A stretch of 64,000 nucleotides of DNA from Candidatus Enterousia intestinigallinarum (GTDB lineage: Bacteria > Pseudomonadota > Alphaproteobacteria > Rs-D84): the NCBI GenBank assembly GCA_944407095.1, contig OX097180.1, positions 806,001-870,000 on the forward strand, in the 5' to 3' direction. Under the pieces are notes generated by a model, which was not told where the DNA came from, made no database searches, and was given only the letters and a program-made list of their open reading frames with translations. A program made the translations under genes and the position numbers. Position 1 is the first letter of the stretch, and the number at the start of each line of letters is the position of its first letter. This document shows positions 51,013-59,332 of this stretch, in pieces.

Positions 51013-52344
51013 ATGCAAGAAATAAAATGTCCAAAGTGCGGTACAGTTTTTACAGTCGATGAATCAGGTTATTCTGCGATTGTTGCCCAGGTTCGTGATG
51101 AGCAGTTTCATAAAGACTTGCATGAACGTCTGGCACAATTCGAAAAAGAAAAGCAGACGGAAATAAAACTTGCAGAATCAAAAGCAGAGCAAGAAAAAGA
51201 AAAAACAGTTGCGCAATTAAATCAGGAAATTGCTGAGTTAAAATCAAAAATAGATGCTGCAAACAAAAGCAAAGACACAGAAATCAAACTACAGGTTGCA
51301 ACGGTTCAGAATAACAAAGACAAAGAAATTGCAGAGTTAACCAAACAAATAGAAGCGTTTAAGGCTCGTGTTGAAGCCAGTGAAAAGGACAAAGAAATTG
51401 CTGTGAAAGACGCTGTTAATAGGTCCAAGGAAGCACTGTTTGAAAAAGAAAAACTTATTGCGCAGTTACAAAACGATGTAAAGGACAAAGAAAAAGACAA
51501 CGAATTAGCGCAACAAAAGTTAAAAAGCGACTATGATGCGCAGTTAAAAACCAAAGATGCAGAAATAGCCCTGTATAAAGATTTAAAAGCCAGACAGTCA
51601 ACAAAGATGATTGGTGAAACATTGGAGCAGCATTGCGATACAGAATTTAATAGATTGCGTGCTACTGCATTCCCAAGGGCGTATTTTGAAAAAGATAATG
51701 ATGCAAGAACTGGCAGCAAGGGGGATTTTATCTTTCGTGATTATGCCGAAGACGGTACGGAGTTTATATCCATAATGTTTGAAATGAAAAACGAAATGGA
51801 TACAACGGCAAGCAAGCATAAAAACGAAGACTTTTTCAAAGAGTTGGACAAAGACCGTAATGAAAAGAATTGCGAATATGCGGTATTGGTTTCTTTACTG
51901 GAATCAGACAGTGAACTGTACAATGCGGGTATCGTGGATGTGTCACATAGATATCAAAAAATGTACGTTATTCGTCCGCAATTTTTTATTCCGATAATAA
52001 CCTTGTTGCGTAATGCGGCATTGAATTCTGTAAAATATAAGCAACAGATTGCGGAATACAAACAGACGAATATAGACATATCAAACTTTGAAGCAGAAAT
52101 GAACGAGTTTAAAGAAAAGTTCGGTCAAAATTATTTGCGCGCCAGTGAACGTTTTAAAAAGGCCATAGATGAAATAGATAAAACCATAGATCATCTGCAA
52201 AAGACCAAAGAAGCGTTGCTGAGTTCTGAAAATAATTTGCGTTTGGCGAATAACAAGGCGCAAGATTTGACGATAAAAAAACTGACCAAGAATAACCCGA
52301 CAATGACCAAAGCATTTGAAGATTTGAAAAATAAGGACAAGTAA
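51013..52344 (+). CDS. DUF2130 coiled-coil protein
   Basis: ATG 51013, 7 nt after AAAGGAG, encodes 443 residues. The N-terminus has a zinc-knuckle-like [12 protein letters not shown]. Residues 30-215 are a long charged coiled coil. The C-terminal half carries the DUF2130 core: [29 protein letters not shown] and [10 protein letters not shown], an arrangement that fits a PD-(D/E)xK-like nuclease fold. The family is found in many bacteria and often near mobile elements; its role is unknown. The longer frame from 50932 adds a hydrophobic stretch overlapping the promoter and is not preferred. Confidence 0.85.
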   Translation: MQEIKCPKCGTVFTVDESGYSAIVAQVRDEQFHKDLHERLAQFEKEKQTEIKLAESKAEQEKEKTVAQLNQEIAELKSKIDAANKSKDTEIKLQVATVQNNKDKEIAELTKQIEAFKARVEASEKDKEIAVKDAVNRSKEALFEKEKLIAQLQNDVKDKEKDNELAQQKLKSDYDAQLKTKDAEIALYKDLKARQSTKMIGETLEQHCDTEFNRLRATAFPRAYFEKDNDARTGSKGDFIFRDYAEDGTEFISIMFEMKNEMDTTASKHKNEDFFKELDKDRNEKNCEYAVLVSLLESDSELYNAGIVDVSHRYQKMYVIRPQFFIPIITLLRNAALNSVKYKQQIAEYKQTNIDISNFEAEMNEFKEKFGQNYLRASERFKKAIDEIDKTIDHLQKTKEALLSSENNLRLANNKAQDLTIKKLTKNNPTMTKAFEDLKNKDK

Positions 52345-52501
52345 AATGTAATGGAAGTTGTTAGACTAGGTGAAGGCAGTTAGCTTAATTGTTACAAGAT
52401 GCTTGTAAAGCCAAAAATTATTAATGAAATAAGAATGATGTAAAAAGGTTGTTATTTTAAACATATAGGCCGTCATAATTAAAAACTATAAGGAAAAATA
52501 G

Positions 52502-54910
52502 GTGCAGATTCTAAAAATTGAAAAAATAAAAAATGTCGGGCAAATCAAGGAATATACAGCTCGTGGCGATGTCGCTTTTAAGAAGTTTAATGCTATTTAT
52601 GGTGAAAATGCCGTTGGTAAGAGCACCTTAGCAATGATTTTTCGAGCATTAAAAACGGGAGATGCGACAGCAGTTGGTTTGAAAAAGACTTTAGGCGTTG
52701 CGGAATCTGCAGAACAAGAGGTGCAAGTTAAGGTAAAGGATGGTGAACAAGAACGTGTTTTCCTATACAAAAAGCCCAATACTTGGCAAACGCATAAAAT
52801 TCCAGAGATAGAAATATTTGATGCCTACTTTGTGGAGAAGAATATTCTTTCAGGATGGCAATGCAGTACAGAACACCAAAAAAATTTGCCAACTCTCATT
52901 CTCGGAGAAGAGGGAATAAAACAGGCAATTGAACTAGAAAAATATAAAAAAGAATTGAACGAAACGATACCTGTTGAGGAAAATCGTATAAAAGGCGAGA
53001 TTATTAGGAAAAATTCAGATTTTTTAAAAGTGCCTTTTAGCGGAGCTAGAGCAGATGAATTTTTAAAGAAATTTTATAATATGCCGAAACCAGTCGATGG
53101 ATATGATTATGATAAGCACATTGAAGAAACAACAAGTCGTATAAAAATATTAGAGGCATTAGTAAATAATCCTGAACGTCAGCCTTTTAAGAAACTTGCT
53201 ATTCCGGAGTTTGATAAAGACTACTTTGTAAATAAAATTCTGCATAAGACCTTGGAAGCTTTATCAAAAGACGCAGAAACAAAAGTTAAAGAACATGCAC
53301 GTGCTTTTGGAATGCCAAATGCTTTGTGGTTAGTGCAGGGGCACCAATTTTTAGGAGAAAAAGATAAATGCCCCTTTTGTGGTCAATCAATATTAAATAT
53401 AGATTTAGTTAGCTGTTATAAATCTTATTTTTCTGAGGAATATAGAAATTTTGCTAATTCGTTGAGAAGTTATAATGGTCTTGATGTTTTTGAAGAAAAT
53501 AGGGTTACTGAATTAGTAAATAGCATTTTAATGAATGCAGAAATACGTCGCGCGTTTAATGGGGGAATAACAGATAAGTGGCCAGAGATAAGTATTGATG
53601 AGTTGAAGGTAGTATATGCAGATCTTAATAGAATCTTAAAAAACGCGTATGATAAGAAAAAAACAGCTGTTTTAGATTTGGTGGATTTACCTGATGATTT
53701 TGATGCGGTTTTTTCAAGATTTACTGCGTTTGTGAATCAATTTAATGTTTATAATAAAGCAATAGACGATACAAATGCTAAATTGTCGGGATTAAATCCA
53801 GATGATTTGGAGTCTGAACGTAAAAGACTTTTGGTACTTAATTTACAAAAAACACGTCATTGCATTCTAAATGAATTGGCAGAAACAGAGGTTAAAACAT
53901 TAATAGATAGGCGTCACTCAACTGATATGAATTATAGAACGTTGCAGGAAAGTTTTCGGACGAATGCTATTAAATTTAAGGATGATTATGAGTTTTTAAT
54001 CAATGGGTTCCTTGAAAAGTTTGGTGTAAATTTTAGAATTCATATTACACCGCCTAATTTACGTACATCGAAGCCGAGCTACGATTTCGGAATAATTATT
54101 GATAACTGTAATGAACATATCGTTGCAGCTAGACCGAAAACTTCTATTGATGAGGAACTATGTATTGGTAATGCATTAAGTGAAGGTGATAAATCCACAT
54201 TGGTATTAGCTTTCTTTTTGGCTAAACTAAAAAGGGCTGATAGTTTATCAAATAAAATTGTGGTTGTGGATGACCCTATCTCTTCTTTGGGTATCTCTAG
54301 AAAGAGAAGAACGATTGTTGAAATTCAAGATTTGTCAAAACAAGTATCGCAACTGTTTGTCTTATCTCATGATGCCCTATTTTTGGATACGCTATTTCGA
54401 AAAATACCTAATGCAGAGAAAAAAAGCCTAAAGTTAGCAAAAATTGAAGGTGTGAGTAGCGTAATTGAAGAATGTAATTTAAGTGAGATTGTTAAAGACA
54501 GGCATCTAAAAGCATATGATTCAATAAAACAGTATTCTCAAAAGGCTAGTCATACAGATGCTGATAAACGCCAAGTTGTGGCAGATATTAGAATATACTT
54601 AGAAGGTTTGTTGCAAAGTTTGTATCCAGCAGAGTTTAAGCATGAAAAATATTTAGGTGACTATTGCTCAATTATAAATAGTAATCCAAACCATAAATTG
54701 AGAGATATAAAGGATAAATTGGAATATTTAAAGGACTTATCTTCGCCAGAACACCACAGCAGTTCAGAAGGAGCTCCAACTGATGCAGAAACGGCACACG
54801 CCGTTAGCGAAACGCTAGGTTTAGTTGACTTTTTATTGGAGCCACCTAAGGTGAATAATTCTGATCCAATTACAGCAAAAACAGTGTTGGATACACCTTT
54901 GAAAATGTAA
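52502..54910 (+). CDS. AAA_13 ATPase, RloC/PrrC-like
   Basis: This 802-residue SMC-like ATPase has Walker A GENAVGKST at 34-42, coiled coils, and a zinc-hook-like CPFC at 290-293. An ABC-type LSEGDKSTLVLAFFLAKL signature, Walker B VVVDDPISSL and H-loop LSHD follow. This is the RloC/PrrC architecture; RloC is a DNA-damage-responsive tRNA anticodon nuclease that aborts phage infection. In the C-terminal region an RxxxE (IRIYLE) followed about 30 residues later by His resembles the nuclease residues, but the match is not decisive. The start is GTG with AAGGA 7 nt upstream. Confidence 0.75.
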   Translation: MQILKIEKIKNVGQIKEYTARGDVAFKKFNAIYGENAVGKSTLAMIFRALKTGDATAVGLKKTLGVAESAEQEVQVKVKDGEQERVFLYKKPNTWQTHKIPEIEIFDAYFVEKNILSGWQCSTEHQKNLPTLILGEEGIKQAIELEKYKKELNETIPVEENRIKGEIIRKNSDFLKVPFSGARADEFLKKFYNMPKPVDGYDYDKHIEETTSRIKILEALVNNPERQPFKKLAIPEFDKDYFVNKILHKTLEALSKDAETKVKEHARAFGMPNALWLVQGHQFLGEKDKCPFCGQSILNIDLVSCYKSYFSEEYRNFANSLRSYNGLDVFEENRVTELVNSILMNAEIRRAFNGGITDKWPEISIDELKVVYADLNRILKNAYDKKKTAVLDLVDLPDDFDAVFSRFTAFVNQFNVYNKAIDDTNAKLSGLNPDDLESERKRLLVLNLQKTRHCILNELAETEVKTLIDRRHSTDMNYRTLQESFRTNAIKFKDDYEFLINGFLEKFGVNFRIHITPPNLRTSKPSYDFGIIIDNCNEHIVAARPKTSIDEELCIGNALSEGDKSTLVLAFFLAKLKRADSLSNKIVVVDDPISSLGISRKRRTIVEIQDLSKQVSQLFVLSHDALFLDTLFRKIPNAEKKSLKLAKIEGVSSVIEECNLSEIVKDRHLKAYDSIKQYSQKASHTDADKRQVVADIRIYLEGLLQSLYPAEFKHEKYLGDYCSIINSNPNHKLRDIKDKLEYLKDLSSPEHHSSSEGAPTDAETAHAVSETLGLVDFLLEPPKVNNSDPITAKTVLDTPLKM

Positions 54911-55290
54911 GCACAATTTTTTCTGTTTCAGGTACTATGTACTGATGCTATGTCTGGTACATAAGAATCAGAAGACAGAATAGATTGCAAATTGCATTAT
55001 GTCTGGTTGTCTGGGACTATGTTTTATGCATAGAAATCCAAAGGTGCAAATACGTCAGAGATATTAGAATACTGCAAGCTTACCAACGCAAACATGGAGG
55101 GCAAGTTGTTATAAGCATTATAGGAACCTTTCAATCATCACCGTCATGTGCAGTGATGATTGGAAAAATTATAAATATCAATATTTTTTGAGCATTTTTT
55201 ACCTTTTTATTATTTAGTGCAAAATATGTTTGCGTATTAGATGTACATAAGTTATCCGCTTGTTTTGTCTTAGAACTCAACTAAGGTTTT
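54911..55290. other. Intergenic region, 380 bp
   Basis: No convincing gene. A plus-strand frame 54985-55191 lacks a ribosome binding site and family resemblance. A hairpin (10-bp stem, 55131-55140 with 55154-55163) followed by an A+T-rich run may end transcription from the AAA gene. Confidence 0.45.
55131..55163 (+). terminator. Possible weak terminator hairpin
   Basis: TCAATCATCAC/GTGATGATTGG pair over 10 bp around an 11-nt loop, then an A+T-rich stretch. The T run comes some 20 nt later, so efficiency is doubtful. Confidence 0.35.
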
Positions 55291-56601
55291 TTATGAATTC
55301 AATAGCCAATCAAACGCATTCACGACTTTTATGCCATTATACTCATTTCTGAAAGGTGTATCCATTGTTATCAAGAATTTTGGATTATGGTCGTCTATTT
55401 TATCCAAAGAACGCAATTCTCGTTCAAATGTATCAGAATTCAAAACTGTTTGTGATACTTGATAATATTCTGTTGTTCCATTTTTTATTGCAACAAAGTC
55501 TATTTCATAAGAATCCAGTTTGCCAACATATACCTGATAACCGCGGCGCACTAATTCCAAATAAACTATATTTTCTAATATATGACCAGCATCACCTTCG
55601 CGACCTAATAACATATATCGCAAGCCCATATCTGCAACATAGTATTTAGAGTTTGTTTTTAACAGTTGTTTGCCTTTTATATCGTATCTGTCCGCTTTAT
55701 ACATGACAAAAGTATCCAGCAAAGATTCTACATAGCTATCTATTGTTGCAGAATCTATTTTTATTCCAGCATCAGTTTCCAAAGACGTTTTTATTTTAAG
55801 TAAAGACGTTTCGCGTCCTATATTGTCAAACATAAACTTTATTACTCTTTTTAGTCTGGCTACATCTTTGATCTTTTTGCGTTCAACTATGTCTTTCAAC
55901 ACGATTGTATCTAATATTCCAGATAGAAACTGACGTATTTGTTCGCTTGCTATCGGTTCGTTATATGGTATGTTTGTGCGTGCAAACTTTAATAATTGTA
56001 CCGTGTACGGAAAACTGCTGTTGTGCAAGTAATCTTGAAACATAGAATTTATATTATGACGTCTTGGGTTTAAAAATTCTTCACGTGTTCTGGCTGTCCA
56101 CATCCCGACTTGGTGTACGTTATATGCCATTACATATTCAGAAAAAGATAAAGGTTGCATATGTATGGTGATATAACGTCCAGAAAGAAGCGTTGCCAGT
56201 TCGCCAGAAAGCATTTTTGAATTAGATCCTGTTATATATATGTCTATGTTTTCGCGTAATCTAAGACTGTTTATGGCCTTTTCAAAATGTTCAACATTTT
56301 GTATTTCGTCCAGGAACACATAATTCATCTTACCAGGAACAACATTCTTCAATATGTGATCATGCAGTTTTTTCCAATCTAATAAGTCTGAAAAATTTGC
56401 GTCTTCAAAATTTATCTGTTGTACCTGAGCGTCAGATACCCCATGATTCAAGAATAAGTCTGTTTGAAAAAGTTGAAACAGCGTGGATTTACCACAGCGC
56501 CTTATTCCAGTTATTACTTTTATAACATCTGACTTATCGCGCCAAGCTTCAAGTTGTTTGATATATTGTGGGCGCGGTATCAATGTTTGTATAGCAGACA
56601 T
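55291..56601 (-). CDS. AAA_14/DUF4143 ATPase, copy 2
   Basis: A 436-residue paralog of the protein at 37585-38892. Most residues are identical, including Walker A GIRRCGKST, Walker B YVFLDEIQNVEHF, ITGSNSKML and the whole middle region with MQPLSF. Differences cluster near the N- and C-termini and around residues 205-215. The two genes lie in the same orientation about 17.7 kb apart and bracket the phage and defence cargo, so homologous recombination between them could delete it. AGGATT upstream of the ATG serves as a weak ribosome binding site. Confidence 0.88.
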   Translation of the reverse strand: MSAIQTLIPRPQYIKQLEAWRDKSDVIKVITGIRRCGKSTLFQLFQTDLFLNHGVSDAQVQQINFEDANFSDLLDWKKLHDHILKNVVPGKMNYVFLDEIQNVEHFEKAINSLRLRENIDIYITGSNSKMLSGELATLLSGRYITIHMQPLSFSEYVMAYNVHQVGMWTARTREEFLNPRRHNINSMFQDYLHNSSFPYTVQLLKFARTNIPYNEPIASEQIRQFLSGILDTIVLKDIVERKKIKDVARLKRVIKFMFDNIGRETSLLKIKTSLETDAGIKIDSATIDSYVESLLDTFVMYKADRYDIKGKQLLKTNSKYYVADMGLRYMLLGREGDAGHILENIVYLELVRRGYQVYVGKLDSYEIDFVAIKNGTTEYYQVSQTVLNSDTFERELRSLDKIDDHNPKFLITMDTPFRNEYNGIKVVNAFDWLLNS

Positions 56602-56719
56602 TTATAATCCTTTTTTTGGATTATAGTCAAAAAAAATCATTTTTCAAGAAATTTTTATGGTTGTATTCCAAAAACTTTATAAAATTGCATATTTTTTAGA
56701 ATACAGATTGAAAAAAGTT

Positions 56720-56990
56720 TTATCTGCCGCTTCTGCCGTATACTATTTTGAAATTCCAACGTTTTTTGTCGCGAATTGAAAAGTGTGGCTTGTCAGAATC
56801 TATTATCAGGACTTTTTTACCAATCCAAATACGAAAATAACGCGCTTGGATATGATTTATTTTAACTTTTTTGTTAGTCCTGCTTTCAGTGCTGTCGGTA
56901 TATTCTATTTCGCTGCTTTGCCCAAGTCCGTATTTGTTGTTATCAAAGTCCAGACCATATTCGTTAAATATTTTTTTTAATTTCAGCCAT
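56720..56990 (-). pseudogene. Small gene with a single-base frameshift
   Basis: ATG 56988-56990 follows AAAGGA with 6-nt spacing, but the frame MAEIKKNI stops after eight codons. Removing one A from an eight-A run (near 56971-56978) gives a continuous frame of about 89 residues: KIFNEYGLDFDNNKYG, later ARYFRIWIGKKVLIID, ending YGRSGR. It is therefore either a recent frameshift, a sequencing error or programmed slippage on the A run. No family is recognised. Confidence 0.6.
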
Positions 56991-57100
56991 AGCTAGTCCT
57001 TTGGTTATACATAAACTATCATAGACATACTACAATGTCAAAGTTGGGTAATGTTGGCGAATTTTGGTTTGTTTTGGGTGGGGTGGGGGCTGAAATAAAC

Positions 57101-57280
57101 TTCCCTGTTATTCGCTGATAATTCCCTGTTAGGTTCCGAAAAATTCCCTGTTATTTTTGTAGGGAATTTTTGTGCGGGGCAGGGTACAAATACCGAAAAT
57201 CTGCGGGCCTGTTCTAGTCTGAGTTGTGTAAAATTGCCAAAAATACCGTTTTTTGCAGAAATTCCCTGTTTTTCCCTGTT
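57101..57280. repeat. Cluster of TTCCCTGTT repeats
   Basis: TTCCCTGTT occurs five times on the plus strand (near 57101, 57122, 57144, 57262 and 57272), often as AATTCCCTGTT. One inverted AGGGAATTTT lies at 57161. Spacing is irregular, so it is not a CRISPR. Similar arrays (reading NREF on the other strand) are known at ends of mobile elements in other bacteria. Confidence 0.6.
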
Positions 57281-57356
57281 TTTTTATGATTTTGGCTGTT
57301 TTGATTGTGTGTTGGGCGCAGGTCTTTCATAAGCCAAAGGTAAAAGGTTTCTTGCA

Positions 57357-57378
57357 CCGCCATAAAATAAACACGCCC
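57357..57378 (+). repeat. Additional tRNA-Ser end/flank copy
   Basis: CCGCCATAAAATAAACACGCCC is identical to 57527-57548, where it spans the end of the right attachment site and the original downstream flank. The copy is 170 bp inside the island and is followed by a terminator hairpin (57373-57391). Confidence 0.7.
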
Positions 57379-57391
57379 CAGCGGGGCGTTT
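57373..57391 (+). terminator. Terminator-like hairpin of the inner copy
   Basis: CGCCCC/GGGGCG stem with a short loop then TTTTTATTTT, following the inner CCGCCA copy as if it were a tRNA 3' flank. Confidence 0.6.
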
Positions 57392-57512
57392 TTATTTTAT
57401 GGATCGGTGGGGCGGATGAGAACCCCTGTTCGACAACAAGTAGATTTGACCAGTGCAACGCAGTCAAATCGTCACGGTTGCCCCGCAGCCGATGCGTAAG
57501 CATCGTGCGAGG

Positions 57513-57532
57513 GAATCCCTCCCCATCCGCCA
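57513..57532 (+). repeat. Right attachment site, tRNA-Ser 3' end copy
   Basis: Twenty bases identical to 30838-30857, ending in CCA. The next bases form a hairpin with T run (57541-57566), probably the original terminator of tRNA-Ser, which supports this as the island-chromosome junction. Confidence 0.85.
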
Positions 57533-57540
57533 TAAAATAA

Positions 57541-57566
57541 ACACGCCCATTGTGGCGTTTTTATTT
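57541..57566 (+). terminator. Probable original tRNA-Ser terminator
   Basis: ACGCC/GGCGT stem then TTTTTATTT, directly after the right attachment site. Convergent with the end of the HNH gene at 57561. Confidence 0.55.
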
Positions 57567-58745
57567 CTGCTTTTGACACAGAAAATAATTTAATATTTCA
57601 AACTTTGCGCGTGTATAATTCTTCAAGTATTTTGTATCTTTGCCAAAAAGGTAATTTACATATTCCGGATATGATACAACATTGCGTGCGTCAATATCAT
57701 ATGTCATTGTTCTGAACGCGTTTGTGTTTAATTGATCATATTCATTAAAATACAATTTCATTGATTGCCCAAACAACAGCAGTTCGCGCATATCTTTCGG
57801 TTCCGTTAAAAACCGATTCAATGATATAGATTGTATTTTCGGTGAAATAATATTATTGATGCTTGTTTTTTGTGATTTTTGGTCAATAGCATTATAAACG
57901 CGTCGTGAAAATTCGGCTACATCTGCACACGGTTCAACACCGTATTGTATGGCGTATATTGATATATCCTTTGGTCGATGTATATCCAGTTTCGGTTTGG
58001 TTCTGTCCGGTTTTTGTAATGTCTGTGCGTATGATGAATAAACTTTGTGGACTTCATTGATTTGATCCGACAATAACACATAATATTGAAACGTATTAAA
58101 CAAATCCACATAGCACCATAATTTATTATTTTGTCCGAACAATATCATACTGTGATATAGTGTGAACGGTGTGTGCAATTCCAACTGCAAATCCAGCGGA
58201 TTTAATGCACAAAACGGTAAAATTTTATAATTGAATTGAATGCTTGTAATATTATCGCCAGATTTTTTTACATTTAATCCGGGTTTAAGTACATTAAAAT
58301 CAATGCCCTGGTCAATAGCATAGTTAAATGCAATTTTTGCCATACCATTTTGAAATTCTGAATTGTTCAGATTGAAATCATAAGACATAATTTGTAATGG
58401 TAATTTTGTGGCGTCACAGCGTAACAGGCGACTTAGTTCAGGACAGCCAACAACACGTCCGCCCTTTATATTTGCATTATACAAGTTACCCTGATATAAA
58501 ACTTTGCCAGTACAGGGCGGCAATGATTTTGTATTATTGGTTTTTGAAAAATTGTCAATTTTTGAAATAATTGGGTTAAATATTTTTGTAAAAGGTGCAT
58601 CAATATATTTGCTGATGTAATTATTGCATTGTGGACAGCAAATATCAGTTGATTCATACAGGCCGCCCAACGCATTTTGAATAACGTGTTCACGACTGCG
58701 TTGGGTAATTTCTTTGCCACAATAAACACAATTTTGTCTGATCAT
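57561..58745 (-). CDS. HNH_5-like endonuclease family protein
   Basis: This 394-residue protein starts with a zinc-binding HNH-type module: CVYCGKEI, REHVIQNALGG and CCPQCNNYIS near residues 35-45. The long remainder has no recognised motif and is probably a specificity or partner domain. The layout parallels the protein at 30926-31801. It lies just outside the right attachment site in A+T-rich sequence, so it may mark a second accessory segment. The ATG is followed by the family start (MIRQNCVYCG); the ribosome binding site is weak. Confidence 0.75.
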   Translation of the reverse strand: MIRQNCVYCGKEITQRSREHVIQNALGGLYESTDICCPQCNNYISKYIDAPFTKIFNPIISKIDNFSKTNNTKSLPPCTGKVLYQGNLYNANIKGGRVVGCPELSRLLRCDATKLPLQIMSYDFNLNNSEFQNGMAKIAFNYAIDQGIDFNVLKPGLNVKKSGDNITSIQFNYKILPFCALNPLDLQLELHTPFTLYHSMILFGQNNKLWCYVDLFNTFQYYVLLSDQINEVHKVYSSYAQTLQKPDRTKPKLDIHRPKDISIYAIQYGVEPCADVAEFSRRVYNAIDQKSQKTSINNIISPKIQSISLNRFLTEPKDMRELLLFGQSMKLYFNEYDQLNTNAFRTMTYDIDARNVVSYPEYVNYLFGKDTKYLKNYTRAKFEILNYFLCQKQK

Positions 58746-58799
58746 AATATGTATTATTGTAATACATAAAGTTGTTTTGTCAACCGGTGCCAGCTTATT

Positions 58800-59105
58800 T
58801 CATTTTCTGCAGGGCTTTTCAACAATCAATTTATCCTTGCGCTTCAGATGCCATTTTTCCAGTGCGGTTTGGTATAATTCTTCCTTTTTTGCTTCAAACT
58901 CGTCGGGCATAAAATCGTTCTTTATAGAATTGCATATTTTATGTGCCGGAAATAAATTTGCGGCCACATCCCGGCCGCCGTGACATCTTGGAATATAATG
59001 ATCCAGTGACATTTGCTGGTTTGCCAATATTGGCTGGCCACAAATGCTGCAATATAATGGAACTGATAATTCTATTTTTAGTTTGATTATGATTTCGTGT
59101 TTCAT
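58800..59105 (-). CDS. Small HNH endonuclease
   Basis: From ATG 59105 the protein has 101 residues with a complete HNH motif. CSICGQPI provides two zinc Cys, then LDHYIPRCHGGRD and NLFPAHKICNSIKND carry the catalytic His, the Asn and the metal-binding His, followed by a basic C-terminus. Small stand-alone HNH proteins act in phage packaging, homing or restriction. No partner terminase is adjacent. An upstream TTG at 59159 is less likely. Confidence 0.8.
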   Translation of the reverse strand: MKHEIIIKLKIELSVPLYCSICGQPILANQQMSLDHYIPRCHGGRDVAANLFPAHKICNSIKNDFMPDEFEAKKEELYQTALEKWHLKRKDKLIVEKPCRK

Positions 59106-59304
59106 TTGGTTGCTTTTTTTTATACACTGCACGATATAGGAAGCAAAAGTTTTAATCAATTACCAATTATGTAAAATTACTCATAATTGCTAAAAAAGTA
59201 CCTTGCAAAAATATTGTGTTTTTGGTTCAATACAAGATTGCAAATTCGGATATACTGATATAGGCGGTTTTTCCACAGCCAATTTGATAAAATATCATAA
59301 TATA

Positions 59305-59332
59305 AAAAATCGCCCAATCGGGCGATTTTTTA
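59305..59332. terminator. Hairpin terminator
   Basis: AAAAAATCGCCC/GGGCGATTTTTT stem overlapping the end of the hydrolase gene. The 59106-59304 stretch upstream of it is A+T-rich and shows no gene. Confidence 0.8.

Larger units (their letters stand above)
30838..57532. mobile_element. Genomic island integrated at tRNA-Ser
   Basis: About 26.7 kb lies between two identical 20-bp tRNA-Ser 3' ends. The content is accessory: serine recombinase, phage-type DUF2924/DUF5681 proteins, ParB-methyltransferase, terminase, restriction-modification, a Zorya-like operon, an AAA/RloC-like protein, and small paralogs. Several segments are much richer in A+T than the flanks. No tyrosine integrase is seen, although tRNA 3'-end targeting is typical of that class. 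The recombinase may therefore belong to a nested element, or the original integrase was lost. No capsid, portal or conjugation genes were found, so the element resembles a phage-satellite or mobilizable defence island. Confidence 0.8.
56602..57560. other. Right end of the island, gene-poor region
   Basis: This 959-bp stretch has no intact gene. It contains a frameshifted small gene (56720-56990), a cluster of TTCCCTGTT repeats (57101-57280), two terminator-like hairpins, two partial tRNA-Ser 3' ends and the right attachment site. A frame at 57327-57533 on the minus strand is an artefact of tRNA-derived sequence. Confidence 0.7.

Noticed and set aside
54985-55191. 68-codon plus-strand frame after the RloC-like gene
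   Set aside because: No ribosome binding site, no family resemblance, and it overlaps a hairpin; judged non-coding.
57101-57280. Possible CRISPR array
   Set aside because: The repeats are only 9-11 bp with irregular spacing and one inverse copy, no unique spacers, and no cas genes are present.
57327-57533. 68-codon minus-strand frame at the right attachment site
   Set aside because: It consists of tRNA-like and terminator sequence between the two junction copies, with no independent coding sign.
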